64,000 nucleotides of DNA from an uncultured bacterium. Its GTDB lineage: Bacteria; Cyanobacteriota; Vampirovibrionia; Gastranaerophilales; Gastranaerophilaceae. Location: contig CASFPN010000041.1 of the NCBI GenBank assembly GCA_949296425.1, positions 1 to 64,000 on the forward strand. The letters are read 5' to 3'. Of this stretch, positions 1 to 9,184 are shown piece after piece. Position 1 is the first letter of the stretch, and every line of letters begins with the position of its first letter. The notes beneath the pieces were generated by a model. The model was not told where the DNA came from, searched no databases, and saw only the letters and a list, made by a program, of their open reading frames with translations. A program made the translations under genes and the position numbers.

Positions 1-264
1 ATAGTTGTGGATGTAAACAATTTTAATAATGGACCGAATCAATTCGGGCGCGATGTTTTTGTAATTCACGTATCATCAGATATTAAGAAGAATAAACATT
101 ATTTAGCCCCTGCCGGTTCAGAAAGTTTGTTTGACGAAATTTCGGCTCTTAATAATGCTGATTACGGTATCACAGGCTGTTCCAAAGATATTGGCAAACC
201 ATCATCAAACACCGTATACGAAGTTGCAGGCTCAGGTTGTTCGGCTAAGTATCTTTTGGAATAA
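1..264 (+). CDS. Type IV pilin-like protein, C-terminal fragment (5' end outside window)
   Basis: The frame is open from base 1 and stops at 262-264, so about 87 C-terminal residues are visible and the start lies upstream of the window. The segment IVVDVNNFNNGPNQFGRDVF resembles the closing part of the GFTLAEVLITLG-type prepilins of this lineage, where a V-D-x-N-G-P-N-x-x-G-x-D stretch precedes the C-terminal loop. Two cysteines (in TGCSKD and GSGCSA) may form the usual C-terminal disulphide. The N-terminal pilin signature cannot be seen here, so the call rests on this C-terminal pattern and on the several full prepilins elsewhere in the window. The gene converges on the thymidylate-kinase-like gene, leaving only 6 nt between the two stops. 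Confidence 0.6.
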   Translation: MVVDVNNFNNGPNQFGRDVFVIHVSSDIKKNKHYLAPAGSESLFDEISALNNADYGITGCSKDIGKPSSNTVYEVAGSGCSAKYLLE

Positions 265-270
265 GTATAT

Positions 271-942
271 TTAATACAAAACTCCGGAGTCCAGAATTTT
301 CTGGACTTCAAAGTTCATTATTGAATGAATTTCATCTATTGATTTTGTACCGTCTATGCTTATGAAATTGTATGTCGATTTCATTTTTTCGTACTGTTCA
401 AGACATTTGTTCTGATAAATTTCAAAACTCTTGTAAAAATCTGATGAAAAACCGACGTCCCGACCGCTTTCATAGTAATTTAAACCTGTAGTTCCTATAA
501 TTCTTTTCAAAAGAACATCAACCGGCATATCCAGATAAAATATTAAATCCGGCTCTGGAGCGTAATCATAGAGATTTTTAACCCAGTCAATATCCTGCCC
601 TCTTACAACATCACGTGCAAGAGCAGTGTAGTAGTATCTGTCCAAAAGTACGATGAATCCGGATTTTAAAGCGGGTATAATTGTGTTTTCAAGTCTGTCT
701 GCAAAATCTGCTGCGTAAAGAAGGCTGTATGTTGTTGCATTCAAAAGATTTCTTTCTTTTGCATCGTCAATTACATTTGCAATCAATCGTGATGTTTTCC
801 ATTCTGATATGATAACACCATAGGACTGTGCCTGAATCGATTTTTTCAAAAGCTGTAATTGTGTTGATTTGCCTGAACCGTCAGTTCCTTCTATAACAAT
901 AAGCAAACCTTCATATCCGTGTTTTGTTTTAAATTGTGCCAT
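271..942 (-). CDS. Thymidylate kinase-like P-loop kinase (paralogue 1)
   Basis: A 223-residue protein of the dTMP kinase fold, which phosphorylates dTMP to dTDP in the cytosol. The P-loop EGTDGSGKST lies at residues 18-27 and the DR motif at 101-102 (DRYYYTALARDVVRG). A standard Tmk has DR-Y-x-x-S-x-x-AYQG here, so the nucleoside-binding part is atypical. A C-terminal YYESGRD segment follows, where the LID would be. It overlaps the upstream paralogue by one base (TAATG), so the two are probably translationally coupled. It is the last gene of a leftward block YhaM-like, kinase 2, kinase 1. Another deoxynucleoside monophosphate could be the substrate. Confidence 0.8.
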   Translation of the reverse strand: MAQFKTKHGYEGLLIVIEGTDGSGKSTQLQLLKKSIQAQSYGVIISEWKTSRLIANVIDDAKERNLLNATTYSLLYAADFADRLENTIIPALKSGFIVLLDRYYYTALARDVVRGQDIDWVKNLYDYAPEPDLIFYLDMPVDVLLKRIIGTTGLNYYESGRDVGFSSDFYKSFEIYQNKCLEQYEKMKSTYNFISIDGTKSIDEIHSIMNFEVQKILDSGVLY

Positions 943-1616
943 TATATGTTCACTCCTTTGTTATTCAGAACTTCTCTCAGCATTTCTCTTATTCTGACCT
1001 GTTTTGAATGTATTGAATCCATTGCATCAAGTTTTATAAGTCCGAATTCATCGACCATTTTTTGATATTCTTTTATGACTCTTCCCTGAAAAATCATATA
1101 ACTTTCGTAAGGATCGTTGCTTAGTTTCAAATCCATTCCTGCTTCGTAGAATTTCGGGGCACGATTTGAGCAAATTCTTTCCATTGAATCTTTCGGGTCT
1201 ATATCAAAGTAGATGGCAAGATCCGGTTTTATTGCGAAATTATATACATTTCTAACCCACTGTGGATCAACACCTCGTGCGACATCTCTTGCAAAGGCTG
1301 TATATGCATACCTGTCAGCAAGTACAATGAACCCCGCTTTTAATGCCGGATCAATTACCTGTTTTAATCTGTCCGCGAAATCAACAGCGTGCAAAAGCGA
1401 GAAAGTTCTCGGGGATAGCATATTTTTCTTTTTTGCAAGTTTGGTTGTCTGGCTTATCAATTCTGAAGAATTCCATTCCGTAAAAATTACATCATGTCCG
1501 GTTGATTTCAGCCAGTCGCGTAAAAGTGCAAGCTGTGTTGATTTGCCTGAACCGTCTATCCCTTCAACACAAACAAGAGTCCCTTTGTAATTATGTTTTT
1601 CTGTTAATTTAGACAA
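942..1616 (-). CDS. tmk: Thymidylate kinase-like P-loop kinase (paralogue 2)
   Basis: A 224-residue relative of the next gene downstream, with P-loop EGIDGSGKST and the same altered DR motif DRYAYTAFARDVARG. The segment KFYEAGMDLKLSNDPYESY parallels the YYESGRD region of its neighbour. Both proteins have complete P-loops and no frameshift, so neither looks like a pseudogene. A single tmk is the norm, so the pair suggests that one copy has taken a different nucleotide substrate or that the two form a heterodimer; this is inference. The gene starts 3 nt after the stop of the YhaM-like gene, consistent with one operon. Which copy is the housekeeping Tmk cannot be decided from sequence. Confidence 0.8.
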   Translation of the reverse strand: MSKLTEKHNYKGTLVCVEGIDGSGKSTQLALLRDWLKSTGHDVIFTEWNSSELISQTTKLAKKKNMLSPRTFSLLHAVDFADRLKQVIDPALKAGFIVLADRYAYTAFARDVARGVDPQWVRNVYNFAIKPDLAIYFDIDPKDSMERICSNRAPKFYEAGMDLKLSNDPYESYMIFQGRVIKEYQKMVDEFGLIKLDAMDSIHSKQVRIREMLREVLNNKGVNI

Positions 1617-1619
1617 GTT

Positions 1620-2462
1620 TTATACTCCTTTTTCTTCTAAAATGCGGACGTTTATTTTTCCGAATTTCGCAGACAAATTATCTATAAGATGAATAAAATA
1701 AAGTTCCGGCTCCAGATCTTTCTGGTCAAGATCAATAATTGCCCCCCAATCGCTTCTTCCATGGTGTGCTGCAATCATTTTTGCAATTCTTTTAAAACCA
1801 TGCATCATGCAGATTGAAAAACCGTACTGGGAATGTGTAATCCATTCATTGCGGAAGTTTTCGTCATAATCAATTAATCCGGATTCCAAATCAATAGTGT
1901 ATTCAAAAATTTTACCAATATCATGAAGCATGCATGCTGCAATAATTTCATCGCGATTGAATTTATAATCGGACAACTCCATATTAGCTTCCGCATAACG
2001 CAGACACTCGAGGGTATGCACCATAAGACCTCCGATATAGTTGTGGTGCATAAGTTTTGCCGCCGGCATTATTTTAATTTTGTCTTTGTGTTCGGCAAAA
2101 TAACCTGCAAGAAATGCATTAAGCTTTTCATCCTTGATTGTGTCAATGTAGGAAATAAGTTCCTCATAAACTTTTTCACGTTCATTATCATCCAGTCCGG
2201 TTTTTGCCTCTTTGATTAACTGTAAAGAAGAAACAAGGCAATTGTTGTAACGTTCATTAAACGTGGCAGTTACAATTCTTACGATATTGCCTGTTCTGAA
2301 AATTTTGCTGTCGTAACGATTTAAGGTTTCTTCCCACAATATGCAGTTTAAAATAGAGTCATCTTTAAGATTTTTAAGCTGCAATTTTCCCATTTTAGTT
2401 CCGGCTTTTGTGTCGCCAATTGAAAATACTACTACTTCATAATCTATATCTGTATTAAACAT
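1620..2462 (-). CDS. YhaM-like 3'-5' exoribonuclease (OB fold plus HD domain)
   Basis: A 280-residue protein. The first ~85 residues look like an OB-fold nucleic-acid-binding domain. From about residue 139 there is an HD phosphohydrolase domain, with HHNYIGGLMVHTLECL, the metal-binding HDIGKIFEYT, then HHGRSDWG and HLIDNLSAK. This order and the HHNY-x-GG-L-x-HT motif match the YhaM/CBF1 family of Firmicutes, which degrades RNA and single-stranded DNA from the 3' end; usual length is about 310 residues. A GGAGA ribosome site precedes the ATG. It heads a leftward group with two nucleotide kinases, so a link between nucleic acid turnover and nucleotide recycling is plausible but inferred. Confidence 0.75.
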   Translation of the reverse strand: MFNTDIDYEVVVFSIGDTKAGTKMGKLQLKNLKDDSILNCILWEETLNRYDSKIFRTGNIVRIVTATFNERYNNCLVSSLQLIKEAKTGLDDNEREKVYEELISYIDTIKDEKLNAFLAGYFAEHKDKIKIMPAAKLMHHNYIGGLMVHTLECLRYAEANMELSDYKFNRDEIIAACMLHDIGKIFEYTIDLESGLIDYDENFRNEWITHSQYGFSICMMHGFKRIAKMIAAHHGRSDWGAIIDLDQKDLEPELYFIHLIDNLSAKFGKINVRILEEKGV

Positions 2463-2553
2463 TTCTTCTCCGTTTATAAGTATAAGAGTGGAAGCTTTAG
2501 AATAGTGTATTATTTCGTTATCTGTCTTCCAGACCTCTTGTTATGTCCTTTTA

Positions 2554-3594
<1,041 letters not shown>

Positions 3595-3636
3595 TCAATA
3601 TGTTTATTTTAACACAAATAAACAAAACGTATTAAA

Positions 3637-4623
3637 TTAATTTGAGGCGAGTTCGTTTTCTCCGAATAAAAATATTTGAAGCGCATTTTCGGGTTGTTTT
3701 TCAGGTTTGTAAAAATCTTTTACAAGGACACATTGAGTTTGTATGCAGTTTAAATTCCTTTCATGCAGGTATTTTTCAAGAATATCTGCTGTTTTAGTGT
3801 ATTGTCGGTGTTTTAGGAAAGCATAAAATTTTGTTTTTCTCCTTGATATTTCAGACAGTGCAAAGTTAATTATTTCATCATAAGAAATATTGTACCCGTC
3901 ATTTATTGACATATCTATTATGAAATTCAGGTTGTCGGATGTCGTAATTGAGAGATAGGCAATAATTTTATGGTTAGATGGTTCTTCAAGCACGTATCTG
4001 TTTTTATAAAAGTTTGAAAATCCTGCAAATACTGGTTCTTTGTATTCGTCTTTTGCTCTTTCGAGTGACGGTTTATAAAGATTATTGAGTTCACTGTTAT
4101 ATAATGCTGCAACTTTTAAAGCATCTGAATTTTGGCAATATCTGAATGCAGCTTTTTTATCGGTTTCAGGTTTGAAGTTTTCAAGTTTCCATAAATTTTC
4201 ATAGCTGCACTGCCTGAATCCGCAGCCTTTCATAAAAAGGTTTAACAACTCATCATGTGACTGATCAACAGTAACATTAAAAGATACTGCCCCCTTTGCT
4301 CCGAGCCGTGCTATTACAAAGTCTATAAGTCTTTTGCCTACATCATAAAGATTTTGTTGAAAAATCAGTCTGGTAATATTTATTTTGTAGGGATTCCCGT
4401 TTGTCGGTACAACAGTAATGAGCCCCAGTATTTCCTTATTTTCAAGAAGAATGTATGATACAGGCATGAATTTGTATTTCATTGGCAGCAAATTTTGGAG
4501 AATTATAAAAGCTTCATGACTCAGGGCTTTTGAAAATTTTTCACCGTCATCATTCCCCAGATATGAAATCATTTTTTTTATTTTAGGAGCATCAAAACAA
4601 TTTAATCTTCTAATGACTGTCAT
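3637..4623 (-). CDS. GNAT-like acetyltransferase, probably two-domain
   Basis: A 328-residue protein. The N-terminal half (about 1-145) reads like a GNAT fold: strands around YILLENKEILGLITVVP, then a helix after the ITRLIF strand (DVGKRLIDFVIARLGAKGA) and the terminal GCGFRQCSYENLWKL. The second half (160-300) repeats a similar alternation (KIIAYLSITTSDNLNFIIDMSI) and may be a second, degenerate GNAT domain. No substrate can be assigned and the Q/R-x-x-G-x-G/A acetyl-CoA loop is not clear. The start has no Shine-Dalgarno sequence but a TATAAT box ends 6 nt before the ATG, so the mRNA is probably leaderless. It is transcribed divergently from the alcohol dehydrogenases. Confidence 0.55.
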   Translation of the reverse strand: MTVIRRLNCFDAPKIKKMISYLGNDDGEKFSKALSHEAFIILQNLLPMKYKFMPVSYILLENKEILGLITVVPTNGNPYKINITRLIFQQNLYDVGKRLIDFVIARLGAKGAVSFNVTVDQSHDELLNLFMKGCGFRQCSYENLWKLENFKPETDKKAAFRYCQNSDALKVAALYNSELNNLYKPSLERAKDEYKEPVFAGFSNFYKNRYVLEEPSNHKIIAYLSITTSDNLNFIIDMSINDGYNISYDEIINFALSEISRRKTKFYAFLKHRQYTKTADILEKYLHERNLNCIQTQCVLVKDFYKPEKQPENALQIFLFGENELASN

Positions 4624-4629
4624 ATATGT

Positions 4630-4658
4630 ATTATATAATTTATTTTTAATCTTTTCAA
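4630..4658 (-). promoter_or_regulatory. Sigma70-type promoter for the GNAT-like gene (leaderless)
   Basis: On the minus strand TTGAAA (4658-4653), a 17-nt spacer and TATAAT (4635-4630) are followed after 6 nt by the ATG at 4623. The predicted transcription start falls on or next to the start codon. Confidence 0.65.
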
Positions 4659-4690
4659 GTTTGTGTTAAAATTTTTTTGAAAGGCTGAAT

Positions 4691-5683
4691 ATGAAAATAG
4701 CAGTTGTTGAAAATGACAAAATTTCAGTTAAAGAAGTTGAAACTTTAAAACTTGATAATAAAAAAGGAGCTCTCGTAAAGGTTTTGGGCTGCGGGCTCTG
4801 CGGTTCGGATATTGTTAAATTTATTCATAAAATAGCTAAAGACGGAACGGTTTTGGGACATGAAATTGTAGCACGAATAGTTGATATAAATTCAGATACA
4901 TCTTTTAAAAAAGGGGATGTAATAGTTACATCTCATCATATTCCCTGCGGTGAATGCGTGTATTGCAGACATGGAAATGTTTCGATGTGTAAGCATTTTA
5001 AAGCGACCAATCTTGTACCGGGCGGATTTTCGGAATACGTTTATTTAAGTGAAGAACATCTTAAAAATGTTGCTCATTTAAAACCTGAAAATCTTACGGA
5101 AATTGAAGCATCGTTTTATGAACCTCTAGGATGTATTGTAAGGGCTGTGAAACGGGCAAATTTGATTAAAGGTGATACTGCTCTTGTTGTGGGGCTTGGT
5201 TCCATTGGAATTTTAACGGCTCAAGCTTTAAAGGCATACGGTTATAATGTAATCGGCTGTGATTTGATAGATGAGCGGATCGAGTTTCTAAAATCGTTCG
5301 GGATTGATGCGTTTGATGCGGGACAGTTACCTGAAGATTTACAAGCTGACGGAATTTTTATGACATCAGGTGCAGACAGAGCTGTTGATACTGCTTTGAA
5401 ATATGTAAGAAATGGTGGCAAAATCCTTGTATTTTCCAGTACTCCGCATGATGCAACTTCTTATCCGAATAATGAGATTTATTATCGGGAATTGACTGTT
5501 CTGGGCAGTTATTCTCCGTCGCCGACTGATTTAAAAGATTCTCTGGAATTATTGAAAACAGGCAAAGTTAATGTAAACGAAATTTCAACAGAGTACAGGT
5601 TTGATGATATTCAAAAAGCTTTTGACGATACAATGTCTAACAAGATTATGAAAGCTTATATAAAAGTAAAGAGTGATGATTAA
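4691..5683 (+). CDS. Zinc-dependent medium-chain alcohol dehydrogenase
   Basis: A 330-residue MDR-superfamily oxidoreductase. Catalytic zinc ligands are in GCGLCGSDI and GHEI. The structural zinc loop CGECVYCRHGNVSMC has all four cysteines. The Rossmann glycines are in VVGLGSIGIL at about residues 165-175, and GCDLIDER beyond them carries an acidic residue that favours NAD(H). Such enzymes oxidise polyols, threonine or secondary alcohols; I cannot name the substrate. The AAAGG ribosome site is 6 nt before the ATG. The second MDR gene follows within 15 nt, so the two are almost certainly co-transcribed and may handle consecutive steps or related substrates. Confidence 0.8.
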   Translation: MKIAVVENDKISVKEVETLKLDNKKGALVKVLGCGLCGSDIVKFIHKIAKDGTVLGHEIVARIVDINSDTSFKKGDVIVTSHHIPCGECVYCRHGNVSMCKHFKATNLVPGGFSEYVYLSEEHLKNVAHLKPENLTEIEASFYEPLGCIVRAVKRANLIKGDTALVVGLGSIGILTAQALKAYGYNVIGCDLIDERIEFLKSFGIDAFDAGQLPEDLQADGIFMTSGADRAVDTALKYVRNGGKILVFSSTPHDATSYPNNEIYYRELTVLGSYSPSPTDLKDSLELLKTGKVNVNEISTEYRFDDIQKAFDDTMSNKIMKAYIKVKSDD

Positions 5684-5698
5684 AACAGGGTGTGTGTT

Positions 5699-6736
5699 AT
5701 GAAAGCTATTCAATACTATGGACCTCAAAATATAAAACTGGAAGAAGTTATGGTAAAACCGCCGGAAGAAGGAGAAGTTGTCGTAAAAATTATGTCTGCA
5801 TTAACATGCGGAACAGATGTAAAAACTTTCAGACGCGGGCATCCTGTGCTTATTAAATCAGTGCCTTCAGGATTCGGGCATGAGTTTGCAGGTATTGTTG
5901 AAAAAGTCGGGAAAGGTGTTGATAAATTTAAACCGGGTGATCGTGTTGTTGCTGCTAATTCTGCCCCCTGCGGGCGTTGTTTTTACTGTAAACGTCAAGA
6001 ATACAATTTGTGTGAAAATCTTGATTTGTTAAATGGGGCTTATGCGCAGTACATTACAGTCCCGGCTCGAATTGTTGAAAAAAATATGCTTATTTTACCT
6101 GATAATTTAAGTTTTGATAAAGCTGCATTTTGTGAACCGCTTGCAAATGTGGTTCATGGAGTTGAAAGAACCGGAATAAAAAAAGGCCAGACTGTCGGAA
6201 TTATCGGAATAGGACCGATAGGATTGATGTTTGCAAGGCTTGCGAAACTTAAAGGGGCAAATGTTATTGTCGCAGGCAGAAATCCGATAAAATTGAAAGC
6301 TGCCGAAGAATTTGCCCACGCTGACGAAATTGTTGACCTGACTAAATATACAAATCCTGAAAAAATATTCAGAGAATACACGGATGAACATAAAGGACTT
6401 GATGTTGCGGTTGAATGTGTAGGACTGCCGGAAATATGGGAACGAATATTCTCATGTGTTCGACCGGGCGGTACTGTTCATTTTTTTGGCGGGTGTAAAT
6501 CAGGTTCAACTGTTACTTTTGATACAACAAAGATGCATTACGGTGATATTACATTGATGAGTGTTTTTCATCATACCCCAAAATATTTCAGGATGGCGCT
6601 TGATTATATATCCTCATCTCAATTAGAAGTTGAAAAATTAATAACAGATACCCTGCCTCTTGATAAAGTTGAATGGGCAATGAATCAGCACATTGAAGGT
6701 AAAGCTATAAAATTTTTAATCAAACCGTGGTTGTAA
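5699..6736 (+). CDS. Zinc-dependent medium-chain dehydrogenase (sorbitol/threonine dehydrogenase-like)
   Basis: A 345-residue MDR enzyme. I place the start at the ATG at 5699 (MKAIQYYGPQNIKLEEV), which matches the family N terminus, rather than the in-frame GTG nine bases earlier. Catalytic zinc residues are in TCGTDVKTF and GHEFAG. The structural zinc cysteines are in CGRCFYCKRQEYNLC. The Rossmann loop is GIIGIGPIGL near residue 170. VAGRNPIKLKAA beyond it has Arg rather than Asp after the second strand, hinting at NADP(H). It forms an operon with the preceding dehydrogenase. Likely cytosolic polyol, sugar or amino-alcohol oxidation; substrate unknown. Confidence 0.8.
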   Translation: MKAIQYYGPQNIKLEEVMVKPPEEGEVVVKIMSALTCGTDVKTFRRGHPVLIKSVPSGFGHEFAGIVEKVGKGVDKFKPGDRVVAANSAPCGRCFYCKRQEYNLCENLDLLNGAYAQYITVPARIVEKNMLILPDNLSFDKAAFCEPLANVVHGVERTGIKKGQTVGIIGIGPIGLMFARLAKLKGANVIVAGRNPIKLKAAEEFAHADEIVDLTKYTNPEKIFREYTDEHKGLDVAVECVGLPEIWERIFSCVRPGGTVHFFGGCKSGSTVTFDTTKMHYGDITLMSVFHHTPKYFRMALDYISSSQLEVEKLITDTLPLDKVEWAMNQHIEGKAIKFLIKPWL

Positions 6737-6805
6737 TATATAAATCCCTTTGAAATGGGAGTTATATATATGTTTCCACCAAATATACTTAAGAGATAAA
6801 CATAA

Positions 6806-7561
6806 TGTCATTCCGAACTTGTTTCGGAATCTTACCACCGGCAAGACCCTGAAACAACTTCAGGGTGACAATTTTAGCCATTATTAGTGGAATTTGCTAT
6901 ATAAGTCCCTTTGAAATACACTTGAAAATTTGATAAAAATGTGCTACAATAATAGCAGTTAAAGTGTGAGGGTTAAGTGTATGGCAGGAATTAATTTTTT
7001 CTACAATTTTTCAAATCCTATAGAAAAGCAAAAAGAACAGCAAAAGGCTCGAAAAGATGCTTTAATAAAGAAAAATTATGACGAAATTTACGCTCATGAG
7101 CTTGCTCATAAAACTGCAGGCGGTTCTCTTGCCGGAAATATTGTCATTGAGAAAAACGCCGAAGGAATTCCTATTGGCGGGCATGTAAATATAAAAATGC
7201 CCTCTTTAAATAAGAATAATCCTCAAAAAACAATAGATGATGCAAATACTGTAATTCGTTCCGCGATGGCACCTATTGATCCGTCTGCTCAGGATTTTAG
7301 GGTTAAAGCGCAGGCTGAAAATATAAAAATGCGTGCTCAGGCTGTGAAAAATAAAGGTGTCGGCGAAAAATTTGATTATCAAGCATAAGGGGCTTATATA
7401 GCAAATTCCACTAATAAAAGCTAAAATTGTCACCCCTGAAATAAATTCAGCGCATGCTCTGAACTTGTTTGACTGCTTTTGCCAAAATTTTGATTTCGTG
7501 TGGAATGTCCCCGGGCAGGGGCTTGCCGGTGGTAAGATCCCGAAACAAGTTCGGGATGACA
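6806..7561. repeat. Nested inverted repeats bracketing the SprA-like gene
   Basis: Two pairs of inverted arms flank one small gene. Outer arms 6806-6845 and 7522-7561 match as reverse complements at 38 of 40 positions. Inner arms 6870-6909 and 7389-7428 match at 37 of 40. Each outer arm contains the palindromic core CCGAACTTGTTTCGG also found elsewhere in the window; the segment 6845-6870 is another copy of that core family. The right side has an extra block (7429-7521) that recurs around 47641 and, inverted, inside 19401-19470. The inner right arm starts directly after the stop codon of the gene. The intergenic DNA 7389-7750 holds only these repeats, a run of about nine G near 7702-7710 and a short palindrome after it. 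Confidence 0.8.
6981..7388 (+). CDS. SprA-related putative metalloprotease
   Basis: A 135-residue protein with the pattern of the SprA-related family (often annotated as putative metalloprotease CJM1_0395 family). The motif IYAHELAHKTAGG contains an HExxH zinc site. It is followed by the family glycines (GGHVNIKMPS), then APIDPSAQDFRVKAQAE with the conserved P-S-x-Q-D and an Ala-rich C-terminal helix. The ATG at 6981 is chosen because AGGGTT lies about 7 nt upstream; an in-frame GTG at 6966 is less likely. Proteolytic activity is inferred from HExxH only. No signal peptide is visible. The gene is enclosed by long inverted repeats (6806-7561), so it may travel as a small cassette. Confidence 0.75.
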   Translation: MAGINFFYNFSNPIEKQKEQQKARKDALIKKNYDEIYAHELAHKTAGGSLAGNIVIEKNAEGIPIGGHVNIKMPSLNKNNPQKTIDDANTVIRSAMAPIDPSAQDFRVKAQAENIKMRAQAVKNKGVGEKFDYQA

Positions 7562-7750
7562 AATAATAAATATAGAGTTATGCTGAATCTATTTAGAGCT
7601 CACTGCCATCTTTACTTGGTAATATTTTGTAGTCAGGCATATCAGCTGATTTGACAATTTTTACACCTTGAAAATATGGTAAATAATACTTTTCAACAAA
7701 GGGGGGGGGGCAATCTGAAAGATTGTGATATTAACATTTTTATCCTCTTT

Positions 7751-8824
7751 TTAAGCACTTGCCCCGAGTTGTCTTCTTAATTCTTCCGGTCTTGAAGATC
7801 TTTGCAGTGCATCTTCAATTGTAATAAGATTTTGTCGGTACAGATTGGCAAGCGCCATTTCCAGGGTCTGCATGCCTATTGCGGAATTCATTTGAATAGT
7901 AGAATAAATCTGGGCAGCTTTTGCTTCTCTGATAAGGTTTGCAATCGCAGGTGTAACAAGCATTATTTCCTGAGCCATAACACGTCCTTTTTTAGTTCCG
8001 TCAGGCTGGAGTTGTTGAAGCAGCGTTTGTGAAAATACCGCAACCAGAGAGTTTGCAAGCTGTACACGGATTTGCTGCTGCTGTCCTTCAGGGAAAACGT
8101 CTATGATACGGTCGATTGTCTGTGCAGCTGATGATGTATGCAAAGTTCCGAATACTAAGTGACCTGTTTCTGCTGCTGTCAGAGCTAAAGCAATTGTTTC
8201 ATGGTCTCTCATCTCACCTACCAGAATGATATCAGGGTCTTCACGGAGTGCTGATTTCAACGCGTTAGCAAAAGATCTTGTGTCCATGCCAAGTTCACGC
8301 TGGTGAATTATACTTTGTTTTGATGTATGCACAAATTCTATAGGGTCTTCAATTGTCAAAATGTGTTCAGCTCTGTTTGTGTTAATATAATCTATCATTG
8401 CGGCAAGCGTTGTAGATTTACCTGAACCTGTAGGGCCTGTTACAAGAATTAATCCTCTGGGTTTATCAGCCATTTTTCTTACAACTTCCGGCAGTCCGAG
8501 TTTATCAAACGAAGGTACTATTGAAGTAATTGTTCTGAATGCCGCAGCGTAGTTGCCTTTATCTTTATAAAAGTTAACCCTGAAACGGCTCAAACCTTCA
8601 ATCCCGTATGAAAAGTCAAGTTCCCATGTTTGTTCAAGGGTTCTTCTTTGTTCATTTGAAAGCATCGGGAATAATAAAGTTTCGACATCATCAGGGCTTA
8701 AAGCCGGATAATCATATCTTGTCAGATTTCCGTCAATACGGGCAACCGGCGGGAGGCCGCTTGAAATATGTAAGTCGGAACCGCCGTCTGCAACAAGTTT
8801 TTCTAAAAGTTCTTCAATTAACAT
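7751..8824 (-). CDS. pilT: Type IV pilus retraction ATPase PilT
   Basis: A 357-residue hexameric secretion ATPase that depolymerises the pilus from the cytoplasmic side of the inner membrane and powers twitching. The N-terminal PAS-like domain carries GSDLHISSGLPP. Walker A is GPTGSGKST at about 130-138. The Asp box is LTIEDPIEFVH, Walker B IILVGEMRD, and the His box GHLVFGTLHTSSAAQTIDRI. The AIRNLIRE-type retraction motif is seen as AIANLIREAKAAQ. Length matches the family. AAGGA lies before the ATG, and the 84-residue gene upstream ends 3 nt away, so the two are co-transcribed. Extension ATPase PilB, PilC and PilD are not in the window. Confidence 0.96.
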   Translation of the reverse strand: MLIEELLEKLVADGGSDLHISSGLPPVARIDGNLTRYDYPALSPDDVETLLFPMLSNEQRRTLEQTWELDFSYGIEGLSRFRVNFYKDKGNYAAAFRTITSIVPSFDKLGLPEVVRKMADKPRGLILVTGPTGSGKSTTLAAMIDYINTNRAEHILTIEDPIEFVHTSKQSIIHQRELGMDTRSFANALKSALREDPDIILVGEMRDHETIALALTAAETGHLVFGTLHTSSAAQTIDRIIDVFPEGQQQQIRVQLANSLVAVFSQTLLQQLQPDGTKKGRVMAQEIMLVTPAIANLIREAKAAQIYSTIQMNSAIGMQTLEMALANLYRQNLITIEDALQRSSRPEELRRQLGASA

Positions 8825-8827
8825 ATT

Positions 8828-9082
8828 TTATCCTTCCTGGAAGTTCATTAATGCATCATTTTCTTTCATAGCCGTTTCAATCAGCGTGTATGTCATATAG
8901 GCTCCGAGAGCAACAGCTTTAGGATCTAAATCCGTTTTGTTGGAAGCTTCTATAATAGCCGTATTGATTTCAGGATTTTCATCCTTTATATAGTGAATCA
9001 TTTTTTTTCGCCAGGCCGGCATATCCTTGAATATTTCGCTAAAGGCCTGTGCAGCATTCTCTTCTGAGATAATCGGTAACAT
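8828..9082 (-). CDS. Small protein of unknown function upstream of pilT
   Basis: An 84-residue, mostly helical, acidic protein with no signal peptide or membrane segment. I do not recognise a family. It ends 3 nt before the pilT start and has its own good ribosome site (AAGGA, 5 nt before the ATG), so it is a real gene and probably the first cistron of a pilT operon. A role in pilus retraction or its control is only a guess from position. DPKAVALGAYMTYTLIETA is the most ordered-looking segment. Confidence 0.7.
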   Translation of the reverse strand: MLPIISEENAAQAFSEIFKDMPAWRKKMIHYIKDENPEINTAIIEASNKTDLDPKAVALGAYMTYTLIETAMKENDALMNFQEG

Positions 9083-9150
9083 AGTACTTCCTTATTTTAT
9101 AATTTTATAGACATATTATATAAAAAATTTTTACATTAGTCTATATAAAA

Positions 9151-9178
9151 TTAAGAAATCATATATTTGGGGTATAAT
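9151..9178 (+). promoter_or_regulatory. Candidate recF promoter placing the start codon near +1
   Basis: TATAAT at 9173-9178 lies 6 nt before the recF ATG at 9185. TTAAGA at 9151-9156 (spacer 16) is a weak -35. No Shine-Dalgarno sequence is present. Confidence 0.55.
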
Positions 9179-9184
9179 TTTTTT

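Noticed and set aside
288-307. Perfect 9-bp stem AGTCCAGAA/TTCTGGACT considered as a bidirectional terminator
   Set aside because: No T tract follows on either strand and it lies inside the coding end of the kinase gene.
1213-1590. 125-codon open frame on the plus strand inside the second thymidylate-kinase-like gene
   Set aside because: It is fully antisense to a gene with clear motifs, has no ribosome site or recognisable product, and similar antisense frames occur opposite many genes here.
7702-7710. Run of about nine G downstream of pilT, considered as another phase-variation tract
   Set aside because: It lies in non-coding DNA after the pilT stop and not in a promoter spacer I can identify, so slippage would have no evident effect.
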